Source: Balneolia bacterium (GTDB lineage Bacteria; Bacteroidota; Rhodothermia; Balneolales; Cyclonatronaceae). From it: DNA of 10,596 bases. Position numbers and translations under genes: made by a program. Below, piece by piece: positions 1 through 6,348 of this stretch; the stretch's first letter is position 1, and each line of letters opens with the position of its first letter. Location: contig PXDL01000402.1 in NCBI GenBank assembly GCA_003566395.1, positions 1-10,596 of the forward strand, read 5' to 3'. The notes beneath the pieces were generated by a model, which did no database searches, was not told the DNA's origin, and was given only the letters and a program-made list of their open reading frames with translations.

Positions 1-800
1 AGCAGGATGAACTCTTCAATACATGGGTGGTGCTCCGCCGTCCGCACACCGGAGAAGGAAGCCGCGCATTTTCCCAGGTGAATCGTAAGCGCCACACCGA
101 TCGAACTATTATTGACGACGGGCCCGAAGGCGGGCATCTTTCCGAAGGGATGTTCTACGAATACGGCGTTGCGGCTGCCAATGAACAGGGACTGCGAAGC
201 GACACCCTTTTTATTGTGAAACAGGTTCCGAATATTACCCCGCCCGAACCACCATCAAGCTTCAGCGGCGAGCTCGACTCCGGAGGCCGGGCTGTACTTC
301 GGTGGGGAGCCTCCCCTTCGGCCGACGTAACCTCCTACCAGCTCTACCGGGTTGATGCCGAAACGGATACCATCATCACAGAAACCCGCAGATCCCGGCG
401 CTATCTGCGCGACAGGGATGTCTCCAACGGTTCGGTCTTCACCTACTTTGTTACGGCAGTGGATTCATCCGGAAATGAAAGTGAACCGGCTTCGGAAGTT
501 GAGCTGACAATAAATGACGGTTCTCCACCGGCGGCGGTACGAAATGTGAGGGCCTCGGCAGACAGCGACGGCGTACACCTTCGCTGGGAGCCGTCCCGTT
601 CTAACGACGCGGACGGATACATCATCAAGCGCTCCGAGCTATCGAACGGGCGGTATGAACGTCTGACTCCCGAACCGGTAACCGAAACCGAATGGACCGA
701 CACAAACGGAAGCCGTGGTACGTGGTACCGTGTAATAACCGTGGACCGGGCCGGAAACGAAAGCCGACCGAGCAGTCCGCGCCAGGCGAGGGGGGATTAA
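1..800 (+). CDS. Fibronectin type III repeat protein, C-terminal part (5' end outside window)
   Basis: The reading frame is open from the first complete codon (position 3) to the TAA at 798-800, so the gene starts before the window; the GTG at 27 is only an internal valine. The visible 265 residues hold about three fibronectin type III modules. The first is cut at its N-terminus, and the next two show the usual beta-sandwich signatures: LRWGASPSADVTSYQLYRV with YFVTAVDSSGNES, then LRWEPSRSNDADGYIIKRS with YRVITVDRAGNES. Such repeats are rigid binding or spacer modules in secreted or surface proteins and carry no catalysis themselves. The C-terminus (PSSPRQARGD) shows no T9SS sorting domain or membrane anchor. 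Any catalytic or adhesive domain would lie upstream, so the overall role is unknown. No terminator-like hairpin with a T-run follows the stop. Confidence 0.85.
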   Translation, partial: QDELFNTWVVLRRPHTGEGSRAFSQVNRKRHTDRTIIDDGPEGGHLSEGMFYEYGVAAANEQGLRSDTLFIVKQVPNITPPEPPSSFSGELDSGGRAVLRWGASPSADVTSYQLYRVDAETDTIITETRRSRRYLRDRDVSNGSVFTYFVTAVDSSGNESEPASEVELTINDGSPPAAVRNVRASADSDGVHLRWEPSRSNDADGYIIKRSELSNGRYERLTPEPVTETEWTDTNGSRGTWYRVITVDRAGNESRPSSPRQARGD

Positions 801-821
801 TTCAGAATTGTTGCCCGGCGA

Positions 822-853
822 ATTTGCGGGGATTATCGGGAATTGATTTGAAG
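822..853 (+). repeat. Degenerate GCGGATTATC dispersed repeat, copy 1
   Basis: This stretch reads TTTGCGGGGATTATCGGGAA followed by TTGATTTGAAG. It aligns with 1276-1307 with four or five differences and a one-base gap. It lies just downstream of the fibronectin gene and 27 bp before the REP-like element. It resembles the non-coding CGCGGATT-type phrases scattered in many bacterial genomes; that resemblance is from memory. Confidence 0.5.
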
Positions 854-880
854 ACAGCGTTCTATCCGCTGCTGAGGTTT

Positions 881-1234
881 CCCTCATCCCCGGCCCTTCT
901 CCCGTAGAAACGCATGGCTTTCGACTCGGACATTATGCCGGGAGAAGGGGGGAACTCCTTTCCATATGGAACATACTTTCAGATGCCTGTTCACCATGGA
1001 TGTTCTATTCCCACCGCTATATCCAACCCGACAAGGCATTTCGACGGCAGACTCTAATTCCCCTGGCTTGAGTGAGCTAAATTGAGCTGAACTCAAATAT
1101 CCAATGCATGCCGGAGAAATCTCGTAGCGGCTCAACTGCTTGGTCGCTAAATCAACGTCACGAAAACTCCCTCTCCCACAAGAAATGCATTTTTTGGAAA
1201 CCCAACTCACTTGGGAGAGGGCCGGGGTGAGGGC
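881..1234. repeat. REPIN-like element: two inverted REP-type hairpins about 220 bp apart
   Basis: The outer ends are inverted copies of a CCCTCAnCCCCGGCCC-TCTCCC sequence, at 881-903 and (reverse complement) 1212-1234, matching except for two one-base insertions and one terminal base. Each end also forms its own hairpin. On the left, CCCTTCTCCCG (894-904) pairs with CGGGAGAAGGG (939-949). On the right, CCCTCTCCCA (1169-1178) pairs with TGGGAGAGGG (1212-1221). The flanking GGGGTGAGGG motif plus adjacent palindrome is the layout of REP sequences moved by RAYT (TnpA-REP) transposases, and two inverted REPs make a REPIN. The 219 bp between the hairpins is longer than in classical REPINs, so a MITE is an alternative. 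No target-site duplication is obvious and no transposase is encoded here. Confidence 0.65.
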
Positions 1235-1275
1235 TTGCCAATGCCCGAATCTACGCCCTGAAGTTTTCCTGCAAC

Positions 1276-1307
1276 TTAGCGCGGATTATCACGAATTTAT
1301 TTTGAAG
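1276..1307 (+). repeat. Degenerate GCGGATTATC dispersed repeat, copy 2
   Basis: This stretch reads TTAGCGCGGATTATCACGAA followed by TTTATTTTGAAG. It matches copy 1 (822-853) in the same orientation and shares TTAGCGCGGATT with a third copy at 8991-9012. Related phrases continue to about 1435, suggesting a decayed composite repeat upstream of nfo. Confidence 0.5.
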
Positions 1308-1524
1308 TTTTGTTGACACTGGAAAAACTGAAAATCTGCAAAAACCCGCCCAATCAGTGTCATCTGTGTACTATCTAATGCTGATAAGCCACTAAGTCAT
1401 CCCATCCTGAAAATCCGCGATAATTCGTTGGACACACCCATTGTTTTTAACACCGGAAAATCCCCTGAATTCACTTAAATTCGCAGATGAACTTTGTAGT
1501 CATCAAACAAAATTTGAGTTTTTT

Positions 1525-2406
1525 ATGAGTGGTACTTCCGGAAGTGGGAAAACTGATGTAAGGTATATCGGTGCTCATGTGAGCGCGGCCGGGGGAGTCG
1601 GGAATGCGCCGTTGCGCGCTTACGAGATAGGAGCTACCGGATTCGCTCTTTTTACTAAAAACCAGCGGCAGTGGAGCGCGCCTGCGCTGAAGCCGGAGGA
1701 AATTGAGACGTTTAAAACCAACTGCAAAAAGTGTGGGTTTTCGATGGATGCCATCATTCCGCACGACAGCTACCTCATCAATTTAGGCCATCCCGAAACC
1801 GATAAGCTGGAAAAGTCGCGCGCGGCGTTTCTGGATGAGATGCAGCGCTCTGAACAGCTCGGTATCCGGATGCTTAATTTTCACCCGGGCAGTCATCTGA
1901 AGAAAATCAGTGAGGAGGAATGTCTAAGCCGGATTGCAGAATCGGTGAATTTGGCCCTGAGCAAAACCAAAGGCGTAACCGCCGTAATCGAAAACACGGC
2001 GGGGCAGGGAAGCAATATGGGCTGGAAGTTTGAGCATCTGGCAGAAATAATTGATCAGGTTGAAGACCGGGCCAGGGTGGGCGTGTGCATCGATACCGCA
2101 CATGCGTTTGCAGCGGGCTATGATATTTCAACCGAGTCGGGGTTCATGGACACCTTTGAAGCTTTCGATCGGATTGTGGGCTTCGGCAAACTGCGCGCCA
2201 TGCACCTGAATGACTCAAAGAAAGAGTGCGGCAGCCGGGTTGACCGGCATGCCCGGCTTGGTGAAGGATTTATTGGCTGGAAAGCGTTTGAGCGCATCAT
2301 GCAGGACGACCGCTTCGGAGGTATTCCCCTCATCCTGGAAACCCCGGACCCGGAAGGCTGGGCCGAAGAAATTCTTGCATTAAAAGATGCGGAGCAAGCG
2401 GACTGA
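1525..2406 (+). CDS. nfo: Endonuclease IV (AP endonuclease)
   Basis: This is the base-excision-repair enzyme that cleaves DNA 5' of abasic sites and removes blocked 3' ends using three metal ions, normally zinc, in a TIM barrel. The 293-residue protein aligns without internal gaps to E. coli Nfo as I remember it. All nine metal ligands are visible: H80 (PHDSY), H120 (FHPGSH), E156 (VIENTAG), D190 and H193 (CIDTAH), H227 (MHLND), D240 and H242 (VDRH) and E272 (LILET). I chose the ATG at 1525, which leaves an 11-residue N-terminal extension relative to E. coli; the frame also opens from a TTG at 1441, which looks non-coding. No clear Shine-Dalgarno precedes 1525. The gene is convergent with the DUF2207 gene, with 6 bp between stops and no terminator hairpin. 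The extension contains GTSGSGKT, which resembles a Walker A loop but is probably chance. Function is near certain; the start is less so. Confidence 0.95.
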   Translation: MSGTSGSGKTDVRYIGAHVSAAGGVGNAPLRAYEIGATGFALFTKNQRQWSAPALKPEEIETFKTNCKKCGFSMDAIIPHDSYLINLGHPETDKLEKSRAAFLDEMQRSEQLGIRMLNFHPGSHLKKISEEECLSRIAESVNLALSKTKGVTAVIENTAGQGSNMGWKFEHLAEIIDQVEDRARVGVCIDTAHAFAAGYDISTESGFMDTFEAFDRIVGFGKLRAMHLNDSKKECGSRVDRHARLGEGFIGWKAFERIMQDDRFGGIPLILETPDPEGWAEEILALKDAEQAD

Positions 2407-2412
2407 GACCGG

Positions 2413-4332
2413 TCACTTTCTCCAGGCTCTTCTGCGATAGGGCAGCGGGCGGGGCATGTACCGCATCACCCCAAACTGAAACGCCCATTGTATGGAAAGC
2501 ACCATCACGTCCATAGTTTCGTCCGGTTTGGCCGCGGAGCGATGGTTCAGCACAACCCAGTCTGCATCACCAAAATTATAGCCGTTTTTGTTTGCAACAG
2601 CGCTCAGAAACTCTTTCGCATGATACCAGGGGCGTTCGTGCCCTTCGGTTGAGAAAAACAGCGTGGCCGACGCCGCCAAATGTTCTCCGGCAGGTGCACT
2701 GCCTCCGATTTCAGTTTCTGTAATCGCGCGGCGATAGGCGGTCCATTTAAGGGTGGCGCGGTAGCCCTCTTCGGTGGTTTGGTATTTACCCAAAAATCCG
2801 GTGATGGTGCCGGCAAGCGCAACGATGAGCAGCAGCAATCCCAGAAATGACTGGTTTGCCACCATAAGCAGTGCAAACAGCAGTGCTGCCAGATTCCAGT
2901 AAAACGGGCGGGACGAGCGTTTCATCAGTTTGCTTTCGAAGAACACATCATCCTTAATCGCCTGTTCGAAGGCGTTGCCCCAGTTTTTAGCTTCTTTCCG
3001 GATTCGCTCGGCCTCATCAGCGCTGATTTCCCCATCAGCCACTTGTCTTTTGAGCTCTTTTCTACCGGGCAAAATCTGCTGAATCGTACTTGAACCGTTG
3101 TTGATACCTGCTTCAACGCGGTCGAGAATCATGTGCTCCCACTTGCGCAGCCCGGCGCCTCGCTGGTTATCGGTTCGCTTGATATACACCGGAACGCGCT
3201 TTAGCAAAATCTCAATATTACGGGTTACGCCCGGGGGATAGTCAAAGCCGATCCGGAAGTAACCGCGCCGCGCCAGGTCGATCAGAGCCGGTGATGCCAG
3301 CATGGGGATGTAATGGCGGTAGAAGAAAAGCTGCCGGTTCAGCAGCATCACGCCGAGAGCAAGAGGTATCTCCCGGTGCGGCTCCACCAGCAGGCGGGGC
3401 GTTTGTTGTTTGATTTTTTTGAAGCCGGGGGACTTTCCGAATATCAGAAAAAAGGAAATAAAGCTGCCGATGAGCAGCACATAGCCGATCGGATTCATCC
3501 AGGCCCGCCTTCCGGCCATTTCGAGGGCTTCTTGTTCCTCAATCAAAAGCTGTTCGGTCCACAATTCATACTCGCGAATAAACTGATCGCGGTCGGGGAC
3601 GCTACCCAAAGCCGCAATTTCAGGCACGCTTGATGCAGGTAGAAGAAGTTCGAGGCTGAGTGCGCGAGCGGCGAAAACCGAGTCGGGACCCATCCGCACC
3701 TCGCCTTCCGACACCAGCGGCATCAGCGGTCGATAGTTTCGTTGAAACCTTGACCGGGCGGTAAGGTCTTTATCGTCAGGAGGAATGGCAAATCGCAGAC
3801 GGGATTCAGCGGTCCTGTTTCGAAGTGCCCGGTTGTTTATTAGCTCGGCAAAAGGCCTGTCGCGGCTTCCGACCATACTTCTCGACAAAAATGCCATGTT
3901 GCCATCCGACACAACTGCCCCGAATACAGTGTATTCCAGCGTGATCTCGGCGCGGCCTGAAACGAATTCATCAAACACCATAACAGATAGCAGGCCCTCG
4001 GTTTCGTCAGAAAAATACACACCGTAAACCCGATCTGCGGCGGGGTTGGTCATTTGTTCCGGCAGCACGTCGGTTTTCTCAAGCAGATTTCCATCCAGCT
4101 TAACCGAACGGAGTTCAATCCGGTGTGTCTTTTTTTTGATTTCAACCGGCAGATAATCAAAGAGTCCGCTGATTTCGAAATAGCGCGTATCGGTAACCGT
4201 GAGCCGTCCGTCCGGTTCAAGAAGGGCGTCAACTTCGGCGTGTTTCTGGCTGAAGGTAAACTGCGCCGAAGCCGATAAGGGCAGCAATAACAGAAGCAGC
4301 AGCACGGGCAGAAGGTGTTTCAGAGAAAGCAT
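2413..4332 (-). CDS. DUF2207 family predicted membrane protein
   Basis: The product is a 639-residue envelope protein of the DUF2207 family, whose function is not established. The start at 4332 is chosen because it gives a textbook signal peptide (MLSLKHLLPVLLLLLLLPLS, then ASA before Q24); the frame runs 39 codons further upstream (ATG at 4395 also possible). The exported part (about 24-281) is the beta-rich DUF2207 N-terminal domain, with a D-GRLTVTDTRYFEISG segment near its start. A membrane helix follows at about 282-299. The cytoplasmic part has the family motif ASPALIDLARRGYFRI, then a charged, probably helical stretch around 421-460, and a hydrophobic pair at about 478-513. After it comes TTEEGYRATLKWTAYRRAI, the usual T-x-EG-x(n)-KW element. 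The glycine-rich tail common in this family is missing; the protein ends in a basic segment (RPLPYRRRAWRK). No operon partner. Confidence 0.85.
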   Translation of the reverse strand: MLSLKHLLPVLLLLLLLPLSASAQFTFSQKHAEVDALLEPDGRLTVTDTRYFEISGLFDYLPVEIKKKTHRIELRSVKLDGNLLEKTDVLPEQMTNPAADRVYGVYFSDETEGLLSVMVFDEFVSGRAEITLEYTVFGAVVSDGNMAFLSRSMVGSRDRPFAELINNRALRNRTAESRLRFAIPPDDKDLTARSRFQRNYRPLMPLVSEGEVRMGPDSVFAARALSLELLLPASSVPEIAALGSVPDRDQFIREYELWTEQLLIEEQEALEMAGRRAWMNPIGYVLLIGSFISFFLIFGKSPGFKKIKQQTPRLLVEPHREIPLALGVMLLNRQLFFYRHYIPMLASPALIDLARRGYFRIGFDYPPGVTRNIEILLKRVPVYIKRTDNQRGAGLRKWEHMILDRVEAGINNGSSTIQQILPGRKELKRQVADGEISADEAERIRKEAKNWGNAFEQAIKDDVFFESKLMKRSSRPFYWNLAALLFALLMVANQSFLGLLLLIVALAGTITGFLGKYQTTEEGYRATLKWTAYRRAITETEIGGSAPAGEHLAASATLFFSTEGHERPWYHAKEFLSAVANKNGYNFGDADWVVLNHRSAAKPDETMDVMVLSIQWAFQFGVMRYMPRPLPYRRRAWRK

Positions 4333-4543
4333 CACGCCGGCAAAAGCAGCGAAATTCGACGCGGTTTTGAAACTTGAATCAGGTTGAAGGCTCATTTCAG
4401 AAATTAAAGACTGGTTTCCACTAACATACCGGCATAGTATAATTAACAATTGGCTAAGTGAAACCCTAAATTAACTTCCACCTTCCACCTTCCCCCTTTG
4501 AGCTTTCACCTTTCACCTTTAAACTTTCAGCTTATATTGAACT
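4333..4543. promoter_or_regulatory. Possible back-to-back promoter region between the DUF2207 gene and the cyclase remnant
   Basis: The TAGTATAATTAA at 4436-4447 contains a perfect plus-strand TATAAT (4438-4443) and, on the minus strand, TATACT (4441-4436). Only a poor -35 (TTTCCA, 4415-4420) precedes the plus-strand box at 17 bp, and none stands out on the minus strand. The minus box would start transcription about 100 nt before the DUF2207 start. A heptamer tandem repeat follows at 4475-4530. The call is inference from box matches only; promoters in this bacterial group may not follow the E. coli consensus. Confidence 0.25.
4475..4530 (+). repeat. Heptanucleotide tandem repeat, consensus CTTYCAC, eight units
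   Basis: Eight consecutive seven-base units run in perfect phase: CTTCCAC, CTTCCAC, CTTCCCC, CTTTGAG, CTTTCAC, CTTTCAC, CTTTAAA, CTTTCAG. A further partial unit (CTTATAT) may follow. Every unit begins CTT and the array is entirely non-coding. It ends 13 bp before the first ATG of the cyclase remnant (4544). The phase makes it a true short tandem repeat rather than just a pyrimidine-rich tract; such heptamer arrays are known from cyanobacteria as STRR sequences. Confidence 0.8.
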
Positions 4544-4623
4544 ATGAACAAAAACCATCCAGGCGGCAATAAATCATCTATGGCGCATATAAACGTTGAG
4601 ATAAAGGCAAAATCCGGAAATCA
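4544..4623 (+). pseudogene. Truncated start of a class IV (CYTH) adenylate cyclase
   Basis: From the ATG at 4544 the frame reads 12 unassigned residues and then MAHINVEIKAKSGN (internal ATG at 4580). The MAHINVEIKAK segment matches the N-terminus of CyaB-type class IV adenylate cyclase/CYTH proteins as I remember them, including the E-x-K of the family's ExExK-type motif region. Family members are about 170-190 residues. Here similarity stops after about 14 residues, exactly where the inverted repeat of an IS remnant begins (4624), and the frame hits a stop at 4670-4672. No later part of the cyclase is recognisable downstream of the IS end at 5057. I infer that insertion followed by deletion destroyed the gene. 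The match is short, so the assignment is moderate. Confidence 0.55.
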
Positions 4624-4956
4624 CCTGTTTTGTGCAACGCATGACCCATCCTCCGGATACCCGATATGTTGATATATACGACCTAAAACTCGCTCGGCTC
4701 CAACTACGCGAAAATCCCCGCCACTAAGTTGGTTCACAAAGTTTTCTACAACCAGATCATCATGCTCCGTAAATAACCCCAATGTGCCCCTGATGCGCTC
4801 CATTTGGGTTTTTGCAAGCATCATCAGCAAGTCCTCCTCCCGAGAGGTATTAGCAATTCCTACGGTTTTTAGTACCCGATTGGAGCGGTTTACTTTCTCA
4901 CATATTTGAATACTTACCGCTCCGCTTCGATTCTTGTTTTTACGAATAAACTTGGC
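4621..4956 (-). pseudogene. IS1634-family transposase, N-terminal fragment
   Basis: Read on the minus strand from 4956, the frame gives AKFIRKNKNRSGAVSIQICE, later RVLKTVG, LGLFTEHDDLVVENFVNQ and FRVVGAERVLGRIYQHIGY. This is the typical N-terminal half-domain of IS1634 (IS4-like) transposases, where FIRK..NRSG..S.Q, K-T-G, and VVG-E---GRIY--IG are recurrent. A stop (TAG, 4957-4959) directly precedes the alanine codon and no ATG precedes AKF, so the original start is gone or altered. After HIGY the sequence departs from the family and stops at 4621-4623, beyond the element's terminal repeat. About 105 of an expected 450-560 residues remain and no DDE catalytic residue is present, so it is inactive. 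Confidence 0.75.
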
Positions 4957-5057
4957 CTAAATGTAGGCCGCATGACCCAAATTTAAAAATTACTTCTCAT
5001 AACTTATTAATTTCTCTACACCGAAATTTGAAGACACGACGACATGCACAAAACAGG
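4624..5057 (-). mobile_element. Internally deleted IS1634-family insertion sequence (434 bp)
   Basis: A perfect 13-bp inverted repeat, CCTGTTTTGTGCA (4624-4636) and TGCACAAAACAGG (5045-5057), brackets an N-terminal fragment of an IS1634-type transposase read on the minus strand. A match this long and this well placed is unlikely by chance, so I read it as the terminal repeats of the element. Intact members of this family are roughly 1.5-2 kb, so most of the interior, including the catalytic region, has been lost. Near the transposase start there is a hairpin, GGCCTA-AATG-TAGGCC (4954-4969). I see no convincing target-site duplication. Confidence 0.65.
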
Positions 5058-5280
5058 AAAAATATTCAGCTTAAAACAAATTAAATTTGATACTTATTCA
5101 AAAACTTGAAATTTAGTGATTAATAATCCCGATGAATAATCCGATTGCATAAATTTTCTAATCGTTAGCCATAAGGATGTGGGAACTTCTGGCTTTTTAG
5201 GAATACCAATCTCCGGATTAGCAACTTATAGCCCTCGGACTATTATTCATGAGAGAAAAATATGGATTACATTCGTACCC
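4957..5280. other. AT-rich intergenic stretch without recognisable gene
   Basis: The first 100 bases belong to the IS remnant's end, including a hairpin (4954-4969) and the right terminal repeat (5045-5057). The remaining 223 bases are clearly more AT-rich than the coding parts and have no open frame of useful length on either strand. A 21-codon frame at 5044 lacks a ribosome binding site. I recognise no RNA gene, terminator or further cyclase sequence here. The 3' side ends at the stop codon of the minus-strand lipoprotein gene. Confidence 0.5.
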
Positions 5281-6348
5281 CTACTCCCTCCCCAAAACAA
5301 CATCAACCCTCTCACTTAACAGCGCGTCCTCCGCTGAAAAAGTAGTATAGCCGCCGGCGCGGATGCTGTAGTTCAGGGCCGGTGCGGTCTTTTCCGGATG
5401 CACCGGTACCATCAGCCGTATAAGGCCTTCTTGGTTGCTGTGCAGGTTGTGGGAAACTAGGCAGTTTGCATCGTTACTGTTGTATAAATACCTGTAGCGC
5501 TCGGCAAAGGGCGATTCGCTAACGGTTTTGCTGAAGTGGGCAAACCGGCCGTATTTGGTGCCCTCCTCCTCAAAATGATGAATAACAAGCTCCGCATCAG
5601 CCACCGGACTTCCGGTTTCCTCATCGGTTACGTGAAACAGGAACTCATGCAACCATACCTTCTCAAAAAGTTCGCTGAGTTTCCAGTACTCAATCTCGAT
5701 TTCCTCCCGGTGTATCACATTAAATTCTCTCGGGAATAAACCGGCGAGGCGGTAGGGAACATTCTGATAATGTCGGCCCCTTTTGTAGTTTTCTACCATG
5801 TATTGGCGGGGCTTTTTTGAGATTGACGAATACTTTACATAGCTGATGGTCGAAATATCAGGCTCCGGAATTTCCCCGTTCAAAAAAGGCGCATAAAATG
5901 GAATTTCCTGCGGATGGGTATAATATGCGTTAGGCTGCCGGTTAAACACCACCGGCGTAAAAACCGTGGTCCCTGACTCACGGGTATTGGGAAACCCACC
6001 ACGTTTGACCCAAATCTGCCTGTCGCGGCCATATACATTTTCGGATTCAAAAATAGATGGATATTCGTCGCGGTAAACCGTGGTATGGTTGAAAAACTCG
6101 CTTTCCTCCATCAGCTTCTGAAATGCCAGCAGGTCTTCATCGGAGAGGTTATGCCTTTTCCGGCTGTAATTCAGGCTGATTGCGCCGGTGTAATCACTTG
6201 TGAGTGGAAGCACAGTATGCTCGAACTTAAGTAAATCGGGAAGTTCGTCGTAGGCTTCGGTCAGTGCATCAGGAGCGGCGGGGAGCTTTGGCGTGCAGCC
6301 GGATAGGAGCAGTACGGCTGTAAACAAAATCGGATATAGAGCATTCAT
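5281..6348 (-). CDS. Orphan lipoprotein of unknown function (355 aa)
   Basis: I do not recognise the family. The start at 6348 gives a clean lipoprotein signal, MNALYPILFTAVLLLSGC, with lipobox L15-S-G-C18; the frame continues 24 codons upstream, but that extension would bury the signal. The product should be lipidated at C18 and held in the outer or inner membrane facing the periplasm. Residues about 50-230 are rich in tyrosine, acidic and basic residues without a known motif. Residues about 231-355 look like an Ig-like or carboxypeptidase-regulatory-like beta domain: VTDEETGSPVADAELVIHH begins a typical 'D-x-x-TG-x-PV' strand pair, and YSIRAGGYTTF closes it. No clear Shine-Dalgarno precedes the start. 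It stands alone on its strand; an inverted repeat, TAGTAA-AC-TTACTA, lies upstream at 6432-6445. Confidence 0.8.
   Translation of the reverse strand: MNALYPILFTAVLLLSGCTPKLPAAPDALTEAYDELPDLLKFEHTVLPLTSDYTGAISLNYSRKRHNLSDEDLLAFQKLMEESEFFNHTTVYRDEYPSIFESENVYGRDRQIWVKRGGFPNTRESGTTVFTPVVFNRQPNAYYTHPQEIPFYAPFLNGEIPEPDISTISYVKYSSISKKPRQYMVENYKRGRHYQNVPYRLAGLFPREFNVIHREEIEIEYWKLSELFEKVWLHEFLFHVTDEETGSPVADAELVIHHFEEEGTKYGRFAHFSKTVSESPFAERYRYLYNSNDANCLVSHNLHSNQEGLIRLMVPVHPEKTAPALNYSIRAGGYTTFSAEDALLSERVDVVLGRE

Larger units (their letters stand above)
801..1524. other. 724-bp non-coding stretch with repeats, upstream of nfo
   Basis: No convincing gene lies here. A 108-codon open frame on the minus strand (884-1210) coincides with the REP-like element and has no recognisable domain, so I treat it as chance. 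The stretch holds two degenerate copies of a GCGGATTATC repeat (822-853, 1276-1307), a REPIN-like element (881-1234) and a further degenerate block of phrases such as AAATCTGC, ATCAGTGTCATCTGTGT and AATCCGCGATAATTCG (about 1330-1435). A TTGACA sits at 1313-1318 but no good -10 follows at 16-18 bp, so I do not call it a promoter. A 12-bp palindrome, TTCCATATGGAA, is at 960-971. Confidence 0.6.

Noticed and set aside
884..1210. 108-codon minus-strand open frame inside the REP-like element
   Set aside because: It coincides almost exactly with the repeat, starts and ends in the REP hairpins, and shows no domain or ribosome binding site; most likely a by-product of the repeat sequence.
1313..1341. 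TTGACA as the -35 of an nfo promoter
   Set aside because: No acceptable -10 box lies at 16-18 bp; a single hexamer match is not enough.
1441..1524. Upstream TTG start for endonuclease IV
   Set aside because: The added 28 residues have no counterpart in the family and look like translated non-coding DNA; the ATG at 1525 is closer to the conserved start.
1528..1554. Walker A-like GTSGSGKT at the N-terminus of endonuclease IV
   Set aside because: No P-loop NTPase domain follows; the conserved TIM-barrel enzyme begins three residues later, so the motif is probably coincidence.
2407..2414. GACCGGTC palindrome between the nfo and DUF2207 stops as a terminator
   Set aside because: An eight-base palindrome without a loop or T-run cannot act as an intrinsic terminator.
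5044..5109. Short frame ending KFDTYSKT after the IS remnant, as a possible leftover of the cyclase (family motif DTYF)
   Set aside because: The resemblance is only a few residues, the spacing does not fit the family, and the frame starts inside the IS terminal repeat.
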